Shown piece after piece: positions 1 to 12,900 of a stretch of DNA of 64,000 nt. Under the pieces are notes generated by a model. It saw only the letters and a list, made by a program, of their open reading frames with translations. It was not told the DNA's origin and searched no databases. This DNA comes from DT-68 sp965263245 (GTDB lineage Bacteria > Bacillota_I > Bacilli_A > Mycoplasmatales > Metamycoplasmataceae): positions 1 through 64,000 of the forward strand of contig CBDHHR010000996.1 of NCBI GenBank assembly GCA_965263245.1, read 5' to 3'. Position numbers and translations under genes: made by a program. Position 1 is the first letter of the stretch. Each line of letters begins with the position of its first letter.

Positions 1-1267
1 CTGTACAAGCTAGATTTATTTGACACTGTAGTCCGCTGTCTGTACAAGCTAGATTTATTTGACACTGTAGTCCACTGTCTGTACACGCTAGATTTATTTG
101 ACACTGTAATTCACTGTCTGTACACGCTAGATTTATTTGACACTGTAGTCCGCTGTCTGTACACGCTAGATTTATTTGACACTGTAGTCCGCTGTCTGTA
201 CACGCTAGATTTATTTGACACTGTAGTCCACTGTCTGTACACACTAGATTTATTTGACACTGTAATTCACTGTCTGTACATGCTAGATTTATTTGACACT
301 GTAGTCCACTGTCTGTACACGCTAGATTTATTTGACACTGTAGTCCACTGTCTGTACACACTAGATTTATTTGACACTGTAATCCACTGTCTGTACACGC
401 TAGATTTATTTGACACTGTAATTCACTGTCTGTACACGCTAGATTTATTTGACACTGTAATCCACTGTCTGTACACGCTAGATTTATTTGACACTGTAAT
501 CCACTGTCTGTACACGCTAGATTTATTTGACACTGTAATCCACTGTCTGTACACGCTAGATTTATTTGACACTGTAATTCACTGTCTGTACACGCTAGAT
601 TTATTTGACACTGTAATCCACTGTCTGTACACGCTAGATTTATTTGACACTGTAATCCACTGTCTGTACACGCTAGATTTATTTGACACTGTAATCCACT
701 GTCTGTACACGCTAGATTTATTTGACACTGTAATCCACTGTCTGTACACGCTAGATTTATTTGACACTGTAATTCACTGTCTGTACACGCTAGATTTATT
801 TGACACTGTAATCCACTGTCTGTACACGCTAGATTTATTTGACACTGTAATCCACTGTCTGTACACACTAGATTTATTTGACACTGTAATCCACTGTCTG
901 TACACGCTAGATTTATTTGACACTGTAATCCACTGTCTGTACACGCTAGATTTATTTGACACTGTAATTCACTGTCTGTACACGCTAGATTTATTTGACA
1001 CTGTAATCCACTGTCTGTACACGCTAGATTTATTTGACACTGTAATCCACTGTCTGTACACGCTAGATTTATTTGACACTGTAATCCACTGTCTGTACAC
1101 GCTAGATTTATTTGACACTGTAATCCACTGTTTGTACACACTAGATTTATCTGACACTGTAGTCCGCTGTCTGTACACGCTAGATTTATTTGACACTGTA
1201 ATCCACTGTCTGTACACGCTAGATTTATTTGACACTGTAGTCCACTGTCTGTACACGCTAGATTTAT
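1..1267. repeat. S0: short higher-order unit, 3' part only
   Basis: The window opens inside the ACAAGC tetrad of an S unit; its last two copies are at 1-78. The sequence then matches S1 shifted by exactly 8,730 bp, for example the ACATGC monomer at 280 against 9010. The S-specific 3' arm is complete: GTAATTCAC monomers at 265, 421, 577, 772 and 967, giving spacings of 4, 4, 5 and 5 monomers. It ends with a TTTGTACACAC/TATCTGAC monomer near 1131 and then the TTGAGTG boundary at 1268. Confidence 0.92.
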
Positions 1268-3118
1268 TTGAGTGTAATCCACTGTCTGTACACGCTAGAT
1301 TTATTTGACACTGTAATCCACTGTCTGTACATGCTAGATTTATTTGACACTGTAATCCACTGTCTGTACATGCTAGATTTATTTGACACTGTAGTCCACT
1401 GTCTGTACACGCTAGATTTATTTGACACTGTAGTCCACTGTCTGTACACGCTAGATTTATTTGACACTGTAATCCGCTGTCTGTACACGCTAGATTTATT
1501 TGACACTGTAATCCGCTGTCTGTACACACTAGATTTATTTGACACTGTAATCCACTGTCTGTACACGCTAGATTTATTTGACACTGTAATCCACTGTCTG
1601 TACACGCTAGATTTATTTGACACTGTAATCCACTGTCTGTACACGCTAGATTTATTTGACACTGTAATCCACTGTCTGTACACGCTAGATTTATTTGACA
1701 CTGTAATCCACTGTCTGTACACGCTAGATTTATTTGACACTGTAATCCACTGTCTGTACACGCTAGATTTATTTGACACTGTAATCCACTGTCTGTACAC
1801 GCTAGATTTATTTGACACTGTAATCCACTGTCTGTACACGCTAGATTTATTTGACACTGTAATCCACTGTCTGTACACGCTAGATTTATTTGACACTGTA
1901 ATCCACTGTCTGTACACGCTAGATTTATTTGACACTGTAATTCACTGTCTGTACACGCTAGATTTATTTGACACTGTAATTCACTGTCTGTACACACTAG
2001 ATTTATTTGACACTGTAATCCACTGTCTGTACACACTAGATTTATTTGACACTGTAATCCGCTGTCTGTACACGCTAGATTTATTTGACAGTGTAATCCA
2101 CTGTCTGTACACGCTAGATTTATTTGACACTGTAGTCCACTGTCTGTACACGCTATATTTATTTGACACTGTAATCCACTGTCTGTACACACTAGATTTA
2201 TTTGACACTGTAATCCACTGTCTGTACACACTAGATTTATTTGACACTGTAATCCGCTGTCTGTACACGCTAGATTTATTTGACAGTGTAATCCACTGTC
2301 TGTACACGCTAGATTTATTTGACACTGTAGTCCTCTGTCTGTACACGCTAGATTTATTTGACACTGTAATTCACTGTCTGTACACGCTAGATTTATTTGA
2401 CACTGTAATCCACTGTCTGTACACGCTAGATTTATTTGACACTGTAATCCACTGTCTGTACACGCTAGATTTATTTGACACTGTAGTCCGCTGTCTGTAC
2501 ACGCTAGATTTATTTGACACTGTAATCCACTGTCTGTACACGCTAGATTTATTTGACACTGTAATCCACTGTCTGTACACGCTAGATTTATTTGACACTG
2601 TAATCCACTGTCTGTACACGCTAGATTTATTTGACACTGTAGTCCACTGTCTGTACACACTAGATTTATTTGACACTGTAATCCGCTGTCTGTACACACT
2701 AGATTTATTTGACACTGTAATCCGCTGTCTGTACACGCTAGATTTATTTGACACTGTAGTCCGCTGTCTGTACACGCTAGATTTATTTGACACTGTAATC
2801 CACTGTCTGTACACACTAGATTTATTTGACACTGTAATCCACTGTCTGTACACGCTAGATTTATTTGACACTGTAATCCGCTGTCTGTACACGCTAGATT
2901 TATTTGACACTGTAGTCCGCTGTCTGTACACGCTAGATTTATTTGACACTGTAATCCACTGTCTGTACACGCTAGATTTATTTGACACTGTAGTCCGCTG
3001 TCTCTACACGCTAGATTTATTTGACACTGTAGTCCACTGTCTGTACACGCTAGATTTATTTGACACTGTAGTCCACTGTCTGTACACGCTAGATTTATTT
3101 GACACTGTAATCCGCTGT

Positions 3119-3274
3119 CTGTACAAGCTAGATTTATTTGACACTGTAGTCCGCTGTCTGTACAAGCTAGATTTATTTGACACTGTAGTCCGCTGTCTGT
3201 ACAAGCTAGATTTATTTGACACTGTAGTCCGCTGTCTGTACAAGCTAGATTTATTTGACACTGTAATCCGCTGT
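3119..3274. repeat. ACAAGC tetrad landmark (L1 copy)
   Basis: Four successive monomers have A at site 8 (ACAAGC). The same tetrad occurs once in every complete unit, with the first CAAGC at 3124, 8658, 11854, 17447, 20657, 26152, 29348, 34861, 38095, 43615, 46864, 52734, 55979 and 61515. Intervals alternate between about 5.5 kb and about 3.2 kb, which confirms the L/S alternation independently of the boundary marker. L and S share sequence up to this tetrad and differ after it. Confidence 0.93.
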
Positions 3275-3334
3275 CTGTACACGCTAGATTTATTTGACAC
3301 TGTAATTCACTGTCTGTACACGCTAGATTTATTT

Positions 3335-3958
3335 GACATTGTAATCCACTGTCTGTACAAGCTAGATTTATTTGACACTGTAGTCCGCTGTCTGTACAAG
3401 CTAGATTTATTTGACACTGTAGTCCGCTGTCTGTACAAGCTAGATTTATTTGACACTGTAATCCGCTGTCTGTACACGCTAGATTTATTTGACACTGTAG
3501 TCCACTGTCTGTACAGGCTAGATTTATTTGACACTGTAATCCACTGTCTGTACACACTAGATTTATTTGACACTGTAATCCGCTGTCTGTACACACTAGA
3601 TTTATTTGACACTGTAGTCCACTGTCTGTACACGCTAGATTTATTTGACACTGTAATCCACTGTCTGTACACACTAGATTTATTTGACACTGTAGTCCAC
3701 TGTCTGTACACACTAGATTTATTTGACATTGTAATCCACTGTCTGTACACACTAGATTTATTTGACACTGTAATCCACTGTCTGTACACACTAGATTTAT
3801 TTGACACTGTAATCCACTGTCTGTACACACTAGATTTATTTGACATTGTAATCCACTGTCTGTACAGGCTAGATTTATTTGACACTGTAATCCGCTGTCT
3901 GTACACGCTAGATTTATTTGACACTGTAATCCACTGTCTGTACACACTAGATTTATTT
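3335..3958. repeat. Duplicated 16-monomer block, copy 1
   Basis: Sixteen monomers in a distinctive order (GACATTG with ACAAGC, two more ACAAGC, then ACACGC, ACAGGC and a series of ACACAC) match 5400-6023 monomer for monomer. The offset of 2,065 bp equals 53 monomers minus the lost GT between them. The rare ACAGGC variant occurs twice in each copy. Confidence 0.88.
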
Positions 3959-5399
3959 GACATTGTAATCCACTGTCTGTACACGCTAGATTTATTTGAC
4001 ACTGTAATCCGCTGTCTGTACACGCTAGATTTATTTGACACTGTAATCCACTGTCTGTACACACTAGATTTATTTGACACTGTAATCCACTGTCTGTACA
4101 CGCTAGATTTATTTGACACTGTAGTCCGCTGTCTGTACAAGCTAGATTTATTTGACACTGTAATCCGCTGTCTGTACACACTAGATTTATTTGACACTGT
4201 AGTCCACTGTCTGTACACGCTAGATTTATTTGACACTGTAGTCCACTGTCTGTACACACTAGATTTATTTGACACTGTAATCCGCTGTCTGTACACGCTA
4301 GATTTATTTGACACTGTAGTCCACTGTCTGTACACGCTAGATTTATTTGACACTGTAATCCACTGTCTGTACACACTAGATTTATTTGACACTGTAATCC
4401 GCTGTCTGTACACACTAGATTTATTTGACACTGTAATTCACTGTCTGTACACGCTAGATTTATTTGACACTGTAATTCACTGTCTGTACACGCTAGATTT
4501 ATTTGACACTGTAATCCACTGTCTGTACACGCTAGATTTATTTGACACTGTAATCCACTGTCTGTACACGCTAGATTTATTTGACACTGTAATCCACTGT
4601 CTGTACACGCTAGATTTATTTGACACTGTAATCCACTGTCTGTACACACTAGATTTATTTGACACTGTAGTCCGCTGTCTGTACACGCTAGATTTATTTG
4701 ACATTGTAATCCACTGTCTGTACACGCTAGATTTATTTGACACTGTAATTCACTGTCTGTACACGCTAGATTTATTTGACACTGTAATTCACTGTCTGTA
4801 CACGCTAGATTTATTTGACACTGTAATTCACTGTCTGTACACGCTAGATTTATTTGACACTGTAATCCACTGTCTGTACACGCTAGATTTATTTGACACT
4901 GTAATCCACTGTCTGTACACGCTAGATTTATTTGACATTGTAATCCACTGTCTGTACACGCTAGATTTATTTGACACTGTAATCCACTGTCTGTACACGC
5001 TAGATTTATTTGACACTGTAATCCACTGTCTGTACACGCTAGATTTATTTGACATTGTAATCCACTGTCTGTACACGCTAGATTTATTTGACACTGTAAT
5101 CCACTGTTTGTACACGCTAGATTTATCTGACACTGTAATCCACTGTCTGTACACACTAGATTTATTTGACACTGTAGTCCGCTGTCTGTACACGCTAGAT
5201 TTATTTGACATTGTAATCCACTGTCTGTACACGCTAGATTTATTTGACACTGTAATCCACTGTCTGTACACGCTAGATTTATTTGACATTGTAATCCACT
5301 GTCTGTACACGCTAGATTTATTTGACACTGTAATCCACTGTCTGTACACGCTAGATTTATTTGACACTAATCCACTGTCTGTACACGCTAGATTTATTT

Positions 5400-6023
5400 G
5401 ACATTGTAATCCACTGTCTGTACAAGCTAGATTTATTTGACACTGTAGTCCGCTGTCTGTACAAGCTAGATTTATTTGACACTGTAGTCCGCTGTCTGTA
5501 CAAGCTAGATTTATTTGACACTGTAATCCGCTGTCTGTACACGCTAGATTTATTTGACACTGTAGTCCACTGTCTGTACAGGCTAGATTTATTTGACACT
5601 GTAATCCACTGTCTGTACACACTAGATTTATTTGACACTGTAATCCGCTGTCTGTACACACTAGATTTATTTGACACTGTAGTCCACTGTCTGTACACGC
5701 TAGATTTATTTGACACTGTAATCCACTGTCTGTACACACTAGATTTATTTGACACTGTAGTCCACTGTCTGTACACACTAGATTTATTTGACATTGTAAT
5801 CCACTGTCTGTACACACTAGATTTATTTGACACTGTAATCCACTGTCTGTACACACTAGATTTATTTGACACTGTAATCCACTGTCTGTACACACTAGAT
5901 TTATTTGACATTGTAATCCACTGTCTGTACAGGCTAGATTTATTTGACACTGTAATCCGCTGTCTGTACACGCTAGATTTATTTGACACTGTAATCCACT
6001 GTCTGTACACACTAGATTTATTT
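5400..6023. repeat. Duplicated 16-monomer block, copy 2
   Basis: This is the second copy of the block at 3335-3958, in the same orientation in the 3' arm of L1. Partial versions of this second copy remain in L2 (from about 14150), L4 (from about 31684) and L7 (from about 58315), and only single ACAAGC traces in L3 and L5. Confidence 0.86.
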
Positions 6024-6999
6024 GACACTGTAATCCACTGTCTGTACACGCTAGATTTATTTGACACTGTAATCCACTGTCTGTACACGCTAGATTTATT
6101 TGACACTGTAATCCACTGTCTGTACACGCTAGATTTATTTGACACTGTAATCCACTGTTTGTACACACTAGATTTATCTGACACTGTAGTCCGCTGTCTG
6201 TACACGCTAGATTTATTTGACACTGTAATCCACTGTCTGTACACGCTAGATTTATTTGACACTGTAGTCCACTGTCTGTACACGCTAGATTTATTTGAGT
6301 GTAATCCACTGTCTGTACACGCTAGATTTATTTGACACTGTAATCCACTGTCTGTACATGCTAGATTTATTTGACACTGTAATCCACTGTCTGTACATGC
6401 TAGATTTATTTGACACTGTAGTCCACTGTCTGTACACGCTAGATTTATTTGACACTGTAGTCCACTGTCTGTACACGCTAGATTTATTTGACACTGTAAT
6501 CCGCTGTCTGTACACGCTAGATTTATTTGACACTGTAATCCGCTGTCTGTACACACTAGATTTATTTGACACTGTAATCCACTGTCTGTACACGCTAGAT
6601 TTATTTGACACTGTAATCCACTGTCTGTACACGCTAGATTTATTTGACACTGTAATCCACTGTATGTACACGCTAGATTTATTTGACACTGTAATCCACT
6701 GTCTGTACACGCTAGATTTATTTGACACTGTAATCCACTGTCTGTACACGCTAGATTTATTTGACACTGTAATCCACTGTCTGTACACGCTAGATTTATT
6801 TGACACTGTAATCCACTGTCTGTACACGCTAGATTTATTTGACACTGTAATCCACTGTCTGTACACGCTAGATTTATTTGACACTGTAATCCACTGTCTG
6901 TACACGCTAGATTTATTTGACACTGTAATCCACTGTCTGTACACGCTAGATTTATTTGACACTGTAATTCACTGTCTGTACACGCTAGATTTATTTGAC

Positions 7000-7760
7000 A
7001 CTGTAATTCACTGTTTGTACACGCTAGATTTATTTGACACTGTAATTCACTGTCTGTACACGCTAGATTTATTTGACACTGTAATTCACTGTCTGTACAC
7101 GCTAGATTTATTTGACACTGTAATCCACTGTCTGTACACGCTAGATTTATTTGACACTGTAATCCACTGTCTGTACACGCTAGATTTATTTGACACTGTA
7201 ATCCACTGTCTGTACACGCTAGATTTATTTGACACTGTAATCCACTGTCTGTACACGCTAGATTTATTTGACACTGTAATCCATTGTTTGTACACACTAG
7301 ATTTATCTGACACTGTAATCCACTGTCTGTACACGCTAGATTTATTTGACACTGTAATCCACTGTCTGTACACGCTAGATTTATTTGACACTGTAATCCA
7401 CTGTCTGTACACGCTAGATTTATTTGACACTGTAATCCACTGTCTGTACACGCTAGATTTATTTGACACTGTAATCCACTGTTTGTACACGCTAGATTTA
7501 TTTGACACTGTAATCCACTGTCTGTACACGCTAGATTTATTTGACACTGTAGTCCACTGTCTGTACACGCTATATTTATTTGACACTGTAGTCCACTGTC
7601 TGTACACACTAGATTTATTTGACACTGTAATCCACTGTCTGTACACACTAGATTTATTTGACACTGTAATCCGCTGTCTGTACACGCTAGATTTATTTGA
7701 CAGTGTAATCCACTGTCTGTACACGCTAGATTTATTTGACACTGTAGTCCACTGTCTGTA
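7000..7760. repeat. S-specific block before the tetrad (S1 copy, approximate edges)
   Basis: S units have a net 13 more monomers than L between the unit start and the ACAAGC tetrad (offset 2,363 against 1,856). In S1 the extra material holds a TTTGTACACAC/TATCTGAC monomer at 7287, a TTTGTACACGC monomer at about 7486 and an extra CTATATTT monomer at 7568. L units have instead two monomers that S lacks (a GACAGTG and a GTCCTCTG monomer). Exact edges cannot be fixed because the flanking monomers are identical. Confidence 0.75.
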
Positions 7761-8994
7761 CACGCTATATTTATTTGACACTGTAATCCACTGTCTGTAC
7801 ACACTAGATTTATTTGACACTGTAATCCACTGTCTGTACACACTAGATTTATTTGACACTGTAATCCGCTGTCTGTACACGCTAGATTTATTTGACAGTG
7901 TAATTCACTGTCTGTACACGCTAGATTTATTTGACACTGTAATCCACTGTCTGTACACGCTAGATTTATTTGACACTGTAATCCACTGTCTGTACACGCT
8001 AGATTTATTTGACACTGTAGTCCGCTGTCTGTACACGCTAGATTTATTTGACACTGTAATCCACTGTCTGTACACGCTAGATTTATTTGACACTGTAATC
8101 CACTGTCTGTACACGCTAGATTTATTTGACACTGTAATCCACTGTCTGTACACGCTAGATTTATTTGACACTGTAGTCCACTGTCTGTACACACTAGATT
8201 TATTTGACACTGTAATCCGCTGTCTGTACACACTAGATTTATTTGACACTGTAATCCGCTGTCTGTACACGCTAGATTTATTTGACACTGTAGTCCGCTG
8301 TCTGTACACGCTAGATTTATTTGACACTGTAATCCACTGTCTGTACACACTAGATTTATTTGACACTGTAATCCACTGTCTGTACACGCTAGATTTATTT
8401 GACACTGTAATCCGCTGTCTGTACACGCTAGATTTATTTGACACTGTAGTCCGCTGTCTGTACACGCTAGATTTATTTGACACTGTAATCCACTGTCTGT
8501 ACACGCTAGATTTATTTGACACTGTAGTCCGCTGTCTCTACACGTTAGATTTATTTGACACTGTAGTCCACTGTCTGTACACGCTAGATTTATTTGACAC
8601 TGTAGTCCACTGTCTGTACACGCTAGATTTATTTGACACTGTAATCCGCTGTCTGTACAAGCTAGATTTATTTGACACTGTAGTCCGCTGTCTGTACAAG
8701 CTAGATTTATTTGACACTGTAGTCCGCTGTCTGTACAAGCTAGATTTATTTGACACTGTAGTCCGCTGTCTGTACAAGCTAGATTTATTTGACACTGTAG
8801 TCCACTGTCTGTACACGCTAGATTTATTTGACACTGTAATTCACTGTCTGTACACGCTAGATTTATTTGACACTGTAGTCCGCTGTCTGTACACGCTAGA
8901 TTTATTTGACACTGTAGTCCGCTGTCTGTACACGCTAGATTTATTTGACACTGTAGTCCACTGTCTGTACACACTAGATTTATTTGACACTGTA

Positions 8995-9702
8995 ATTCAC
9001 TGTCTGTACATGCTAGATTTATTTGACACTGTAGTCCACTGTCTGTACACGCTAGATTTATTTGACACTGTAGTCCACTGTCTGTACACACTAGATTTAT
9101 TTGACACTGTAATCCACTGTCTGTACACGCTAGATTTATTTGACACTGTAATTCACTGTCTGTACACGCTAGATTTATTTGACACTGTAATCCACTGTCT
9201 GTACACGCTAGATTTATTTGACACTGTAATCCACTGTCTGTACACGCTAGATTTATTTGACACTGTAATCCACTGTCTGTACACGCTAGATTTATTTGAC
9301 ACTGTAATTCACTGTCTGTACACGCTAGATTTATTTGACACTGTAATCCACTGTCTGTACACGCTAGATTTATTTGACACTGTAATCCACTGTCTGTACA
9401 CGCTAGATTTATTTGACACTGTAATCCACTGTCTGTACACGCTAGATTTATTTGACACTGTAATCCACTGTCTGTACACGCTAGATTTATTTGACACTGT
9501 AATTCACTGTCTGTACACGCTAGATTTATTTGACACTGTAATCCACTGTCTGTACACGCTAGATTTATTTGACACTGTAATCCACTGTCTGTACACACTA
9601 GATTTATTTGACACTGTAATCCACTGTCTGTACACGCTAGATTTATTTGACACTGTAATCCACTGTCTGTACACGCTAGATTTATTTGACACTGTAATTC
9701 AC
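8995..9702. repeat. Nested 156/195-bp sub-period in the S arm (S1 copy)
   Basis: GTAATTCAC monomers (T at site 33) recur at 8995, 9151, 9307, 9502 and 9697, spaced by 4, 4, 5 and 5 monomers with consensus monomers between. S0 (265-967) and S4 (35197-35900) have the same five. S3, S6 and S7 keep subsets, and S2 and S5 have lost nearly all. Confidence 0.87.
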
Positions 9703-9997
9703 TGTCTGTACACGCTAGATTTATTTGACACTGTAATCCACTGTCTGTACACGCTAGATTTATTTGACACTGTAATCCACTGTCTGTACACGCTAGATTT
9801 ATTTGACACTGTAATCCACTGTCTGTACACGCTAGATTTATTTGACACTGTAATCCACTGTTTGTACACACTAGATTTATCTGACACTGTAGTCCGCTGT
9901 CTGTACACGCTAGATTTATTTGACACTGTAATCCACTGTCTGTACACGCCAGATTTATTTGACACTGTAGTCCACTGTCTGTACACGCTAGATTTAT

Positions 9998-12900
9998 TTG
10001 AGTGTAATCCACTGTCTGTACACGCTAGATTTATTTGACACTGTAATCCACTGTCTGTACATGCTAGATTTATTTGACACTGTAATCCACTGTCTGTACA
10101 TGCTAGATTTATTTGACACTGTAGTCCACTGTCTGTACACGCTAGATTTATTTGACACTGTAGTCCACTGTCTGTACACGCTAGATTTATTTGACACTGT
10201 AATCCGCTGTCTGTACCCGCTAGATTTATTTGACACTGTAATCCGCTGTCTGTACACACTAGATTTATTTGACACTGTAATCCACTGTCTGTACACGCTA
10301 GATTTATTTGACACTGTAATTCACTGTCTGTACACGCTAGATTTATTTGACACTGTAATCCACTGTCTGTACACGCTAGATTTATTTGACACTGTAATCC
10401 ACTGTCTGTACACGCTAGATTTATTTGACACTGTAATCCACTGTCTGTACACGCTAGATTTATTTGACACTGTAATCCACTGTCTGTACACGCTAGATTT
10501 ATTTGACACTGTAATCCACTGTCTGTACACGCTAGATTTATTTGACACTGTAATCCACTGTCTGTACACGCTAGATTTATTTGACACTGTAATCCACTGT
10601 CTGTACACGCTAGATTTATTTGACACTGTAATCCACTGTCTGTACACGCTAGATTTATTTGACACTGTAATTCACTGTCTGTACACGCTAGATTTATTTG
10701 ACACTGTAATTCACTGTCTGTACACACTAGATTTATTTGACACTGTAATCCACTGTCTGTACACACTAGATTTATTTGACACTGTAATCCGCTGTCTGTA
10801 CACGCTAGATTTATTTGACAGTGTAATCCACTGTCTGTACACGCTAGATTTATTTGACACTGTAGTCCACTGTCTGTACACGCTATATTTATTTGACACT
10901 GTAATCCACTGTCTGTACACACTAGATTTATTTGACACTGTAATCCACTGTCTGTACACACTAGATTTATTTGACACTGTAATCCGCTGTCTGTACACGC
11001 TAGATTTATTTGACAGTGTAATCCACTGTCTGTACACGCTAGATTTATTTGACACTGTAGTCCTCTGTCTGTACACGCTAGATTTATTTGACACTGTAAT
11101 TCACTGTCTGTACACGCTAGATTTATTTGACACTGTAATCCACTGTCTGTACACGCTAGATTTATTTGACACTGTAATCCACTGTCTGTACACGCTAGAT
11201 TTATTTGACACTGTAGTCCGCTGTCTGTACACGCTAGATTTATTTGACACTGTAATCCACTGTCTGTACACGCTAGATTTATTTGACACTGTAATCCACT
11301 GTCTGTACACGCTAGATTTATTTGACACTGTAATCCACTGTCTGTACACGCTAGATTTATTTGACACTGTAGTCCACTGTCTGTACACACTAGATTTATT
11401 TGACACTGTAATCCGCTGTCTGTACACACTAGATTTATTTGACACTGTAATCCGCTGTCTGTACACGCTAGATTTATTTGACACTGTAGTCCGCTGTCTG
11501 TACACGCTAGATTTATTTGACACTGTAATCCACTGTCTGTACACACTAGATTTATTTGACACTGTAATCCACTGTCTGTACACGCTAGATTTATTTGACA
11601 CTGTAATCCGCTGTCTGTACACGCTAGATTTATTTGACACTGTAGTCCGCTGTCTGTACACGCTAGATTTATTTGACACTGTAATCCACTGTCTGTACAC
11701 GCTAGATTTATTTGACACTGTAGTCCGCTGTCTCTACACGCTAGATTTATTTGACACTGTAGTCCACTGTCTGTACACGCTAGATTTATTTGACACTGTA
11801 GTCCACTGTCTGTACACGCTAGATTTATTTGACACTGTAATCCGCTGTCTGTACAAGCTAGATTTATTTGACACTGTAGTCCGCTGTCTGTACAAGCTAG
11901 ATTTATTTGACACTGTAGTCCGCTGTCTGTACAAGCTAGATTTATTTGACACTGTAGTCCGCTGTCTGTACAAGCTAGATTTATTTGACACTGTAATCCG
12001 CTGTCTGTACACGCTAGATTTATTTGACACTGTAATTCACTGTCTGTACACGCTAGATTTATTTGACATTGTAATCCACTGTCTGTACAAGCTAGATTTA
12101 TTTGACACTGTAGTCCGCTGTCTGTACAAGCTAGATTTATTTGACACTGTAGTCCGCTGTCTGTACAAGCTAGATTTATTTGACACTGTAATCCGCTGTC
12201 TGTACACGCTAGATTTATTTGACACTGTAGTCCACTGTCTGTACAGGCTAGATTTATTTGACACTGTAATCCACTGTCTGTACACACTAGATTTATTTGA
12301 CACTGTAATCCGCTGTCTGTACACACTAGATTTATTTGACACTGTAGTCCACTGTCTGTACACGCTAGATTTATTTGACACTGTAATCCACTGTCTGTAC
12401 ACACTAGATTTATTTGACACTGTAGTCCACTGTCTGTACACACTAGATTTATTTGACATTGTAATCCACTGTCTGTACACACTAGATTTATTTGACACTG
12501 TAATCCACTGTCTGTACACACTAGATTTATTTGACACTGTAATCCACTGTCTGTACACACTAGATTTATTTGACATTGTAATCCACTGTCTGTACACGCT
12601 AGATTTATTTGACACTGTAATCCGCTGTCTGTACACGCTAGATTTATTTGACACTGTAATCCACTGTCTGTACACACTAGATTTATTTGACACTGTAATC
12701 CACTGTCTGTACACGCTAGATTTATTTGACACTGTAATCCGCTGTCTGTACACGCTAGATTTATTTGACACTGTAATCCACTGTCTGTACACACTAGATT
12801 TATTTGACACTGTAATCCACTGTCTGTACACGCTAGATTTATTTGACACTGTAGTCCGCTGTCTGTACAAGCTAGATTTATTTGACACTGTAATCCGCTG

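Larger units (their letters stand above)
1268..6294. repeat. L1: long higher-order unit (reference copy)
   Basis: This unit is 5,027 bp, equal to 129 monomers minus two 2-bp deletions (the TTGAGTG marker at 1268 and a lost GT at 5361-5370). It starts with two ACATGC monomers (1331, 1370). The only CTATATTT monomer is at offset 883 (about 2151), GACAGTG monomers lie near 2087 and 2283, and the ACAAGC tetrad starts at offset about 1,851 (3119). The 3' arm is about 3 kb, rich in GACATTG and ACACAC monomers, and contains an internal duplication (3335-3958 and 5400-6023). It is the most regular of the complete L units apart from the single lost GT. Confidence 0.93.
6295..9997. repeat. S1: short higher-order unit (reference copy)
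   Basis: Its length of 3,703 bp equals 95 monomers minus the 2-bp marker deletion, with no other phase break, so this is the cleanest S unit. Its 5' part carries an S-only block with a TTTGTACACAC/TATCTGAC monomer at offset 992 (7287). It has two CTATATTT monomers 195 bp apart (7568, 7763). The ACAAGC tetrad is at offset 2,363, exactly 507 bp (13 monomers) further in than in L1. The 3' arm repeats S0 with GTAATTCAC at 8995, 9151, 9307, 9502 and 9697. Private single-base variants include 6664, 8543 (CACGTTAG) and 9949 (CACGCCAG). Confidence 0.94.

Noticed and set aside
1268..5401. Open frame on + encoding LYTLDLFDTVIHC repeats as a giant repeat protein
   Set aside because: It is satellite DNA with a period divisible by three. 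The start codons are arbitrary (TTG at the marker), the run ends at an indel, equally long frames exist on the other strand, and no non-repeat N- or C-terminal domain exists.
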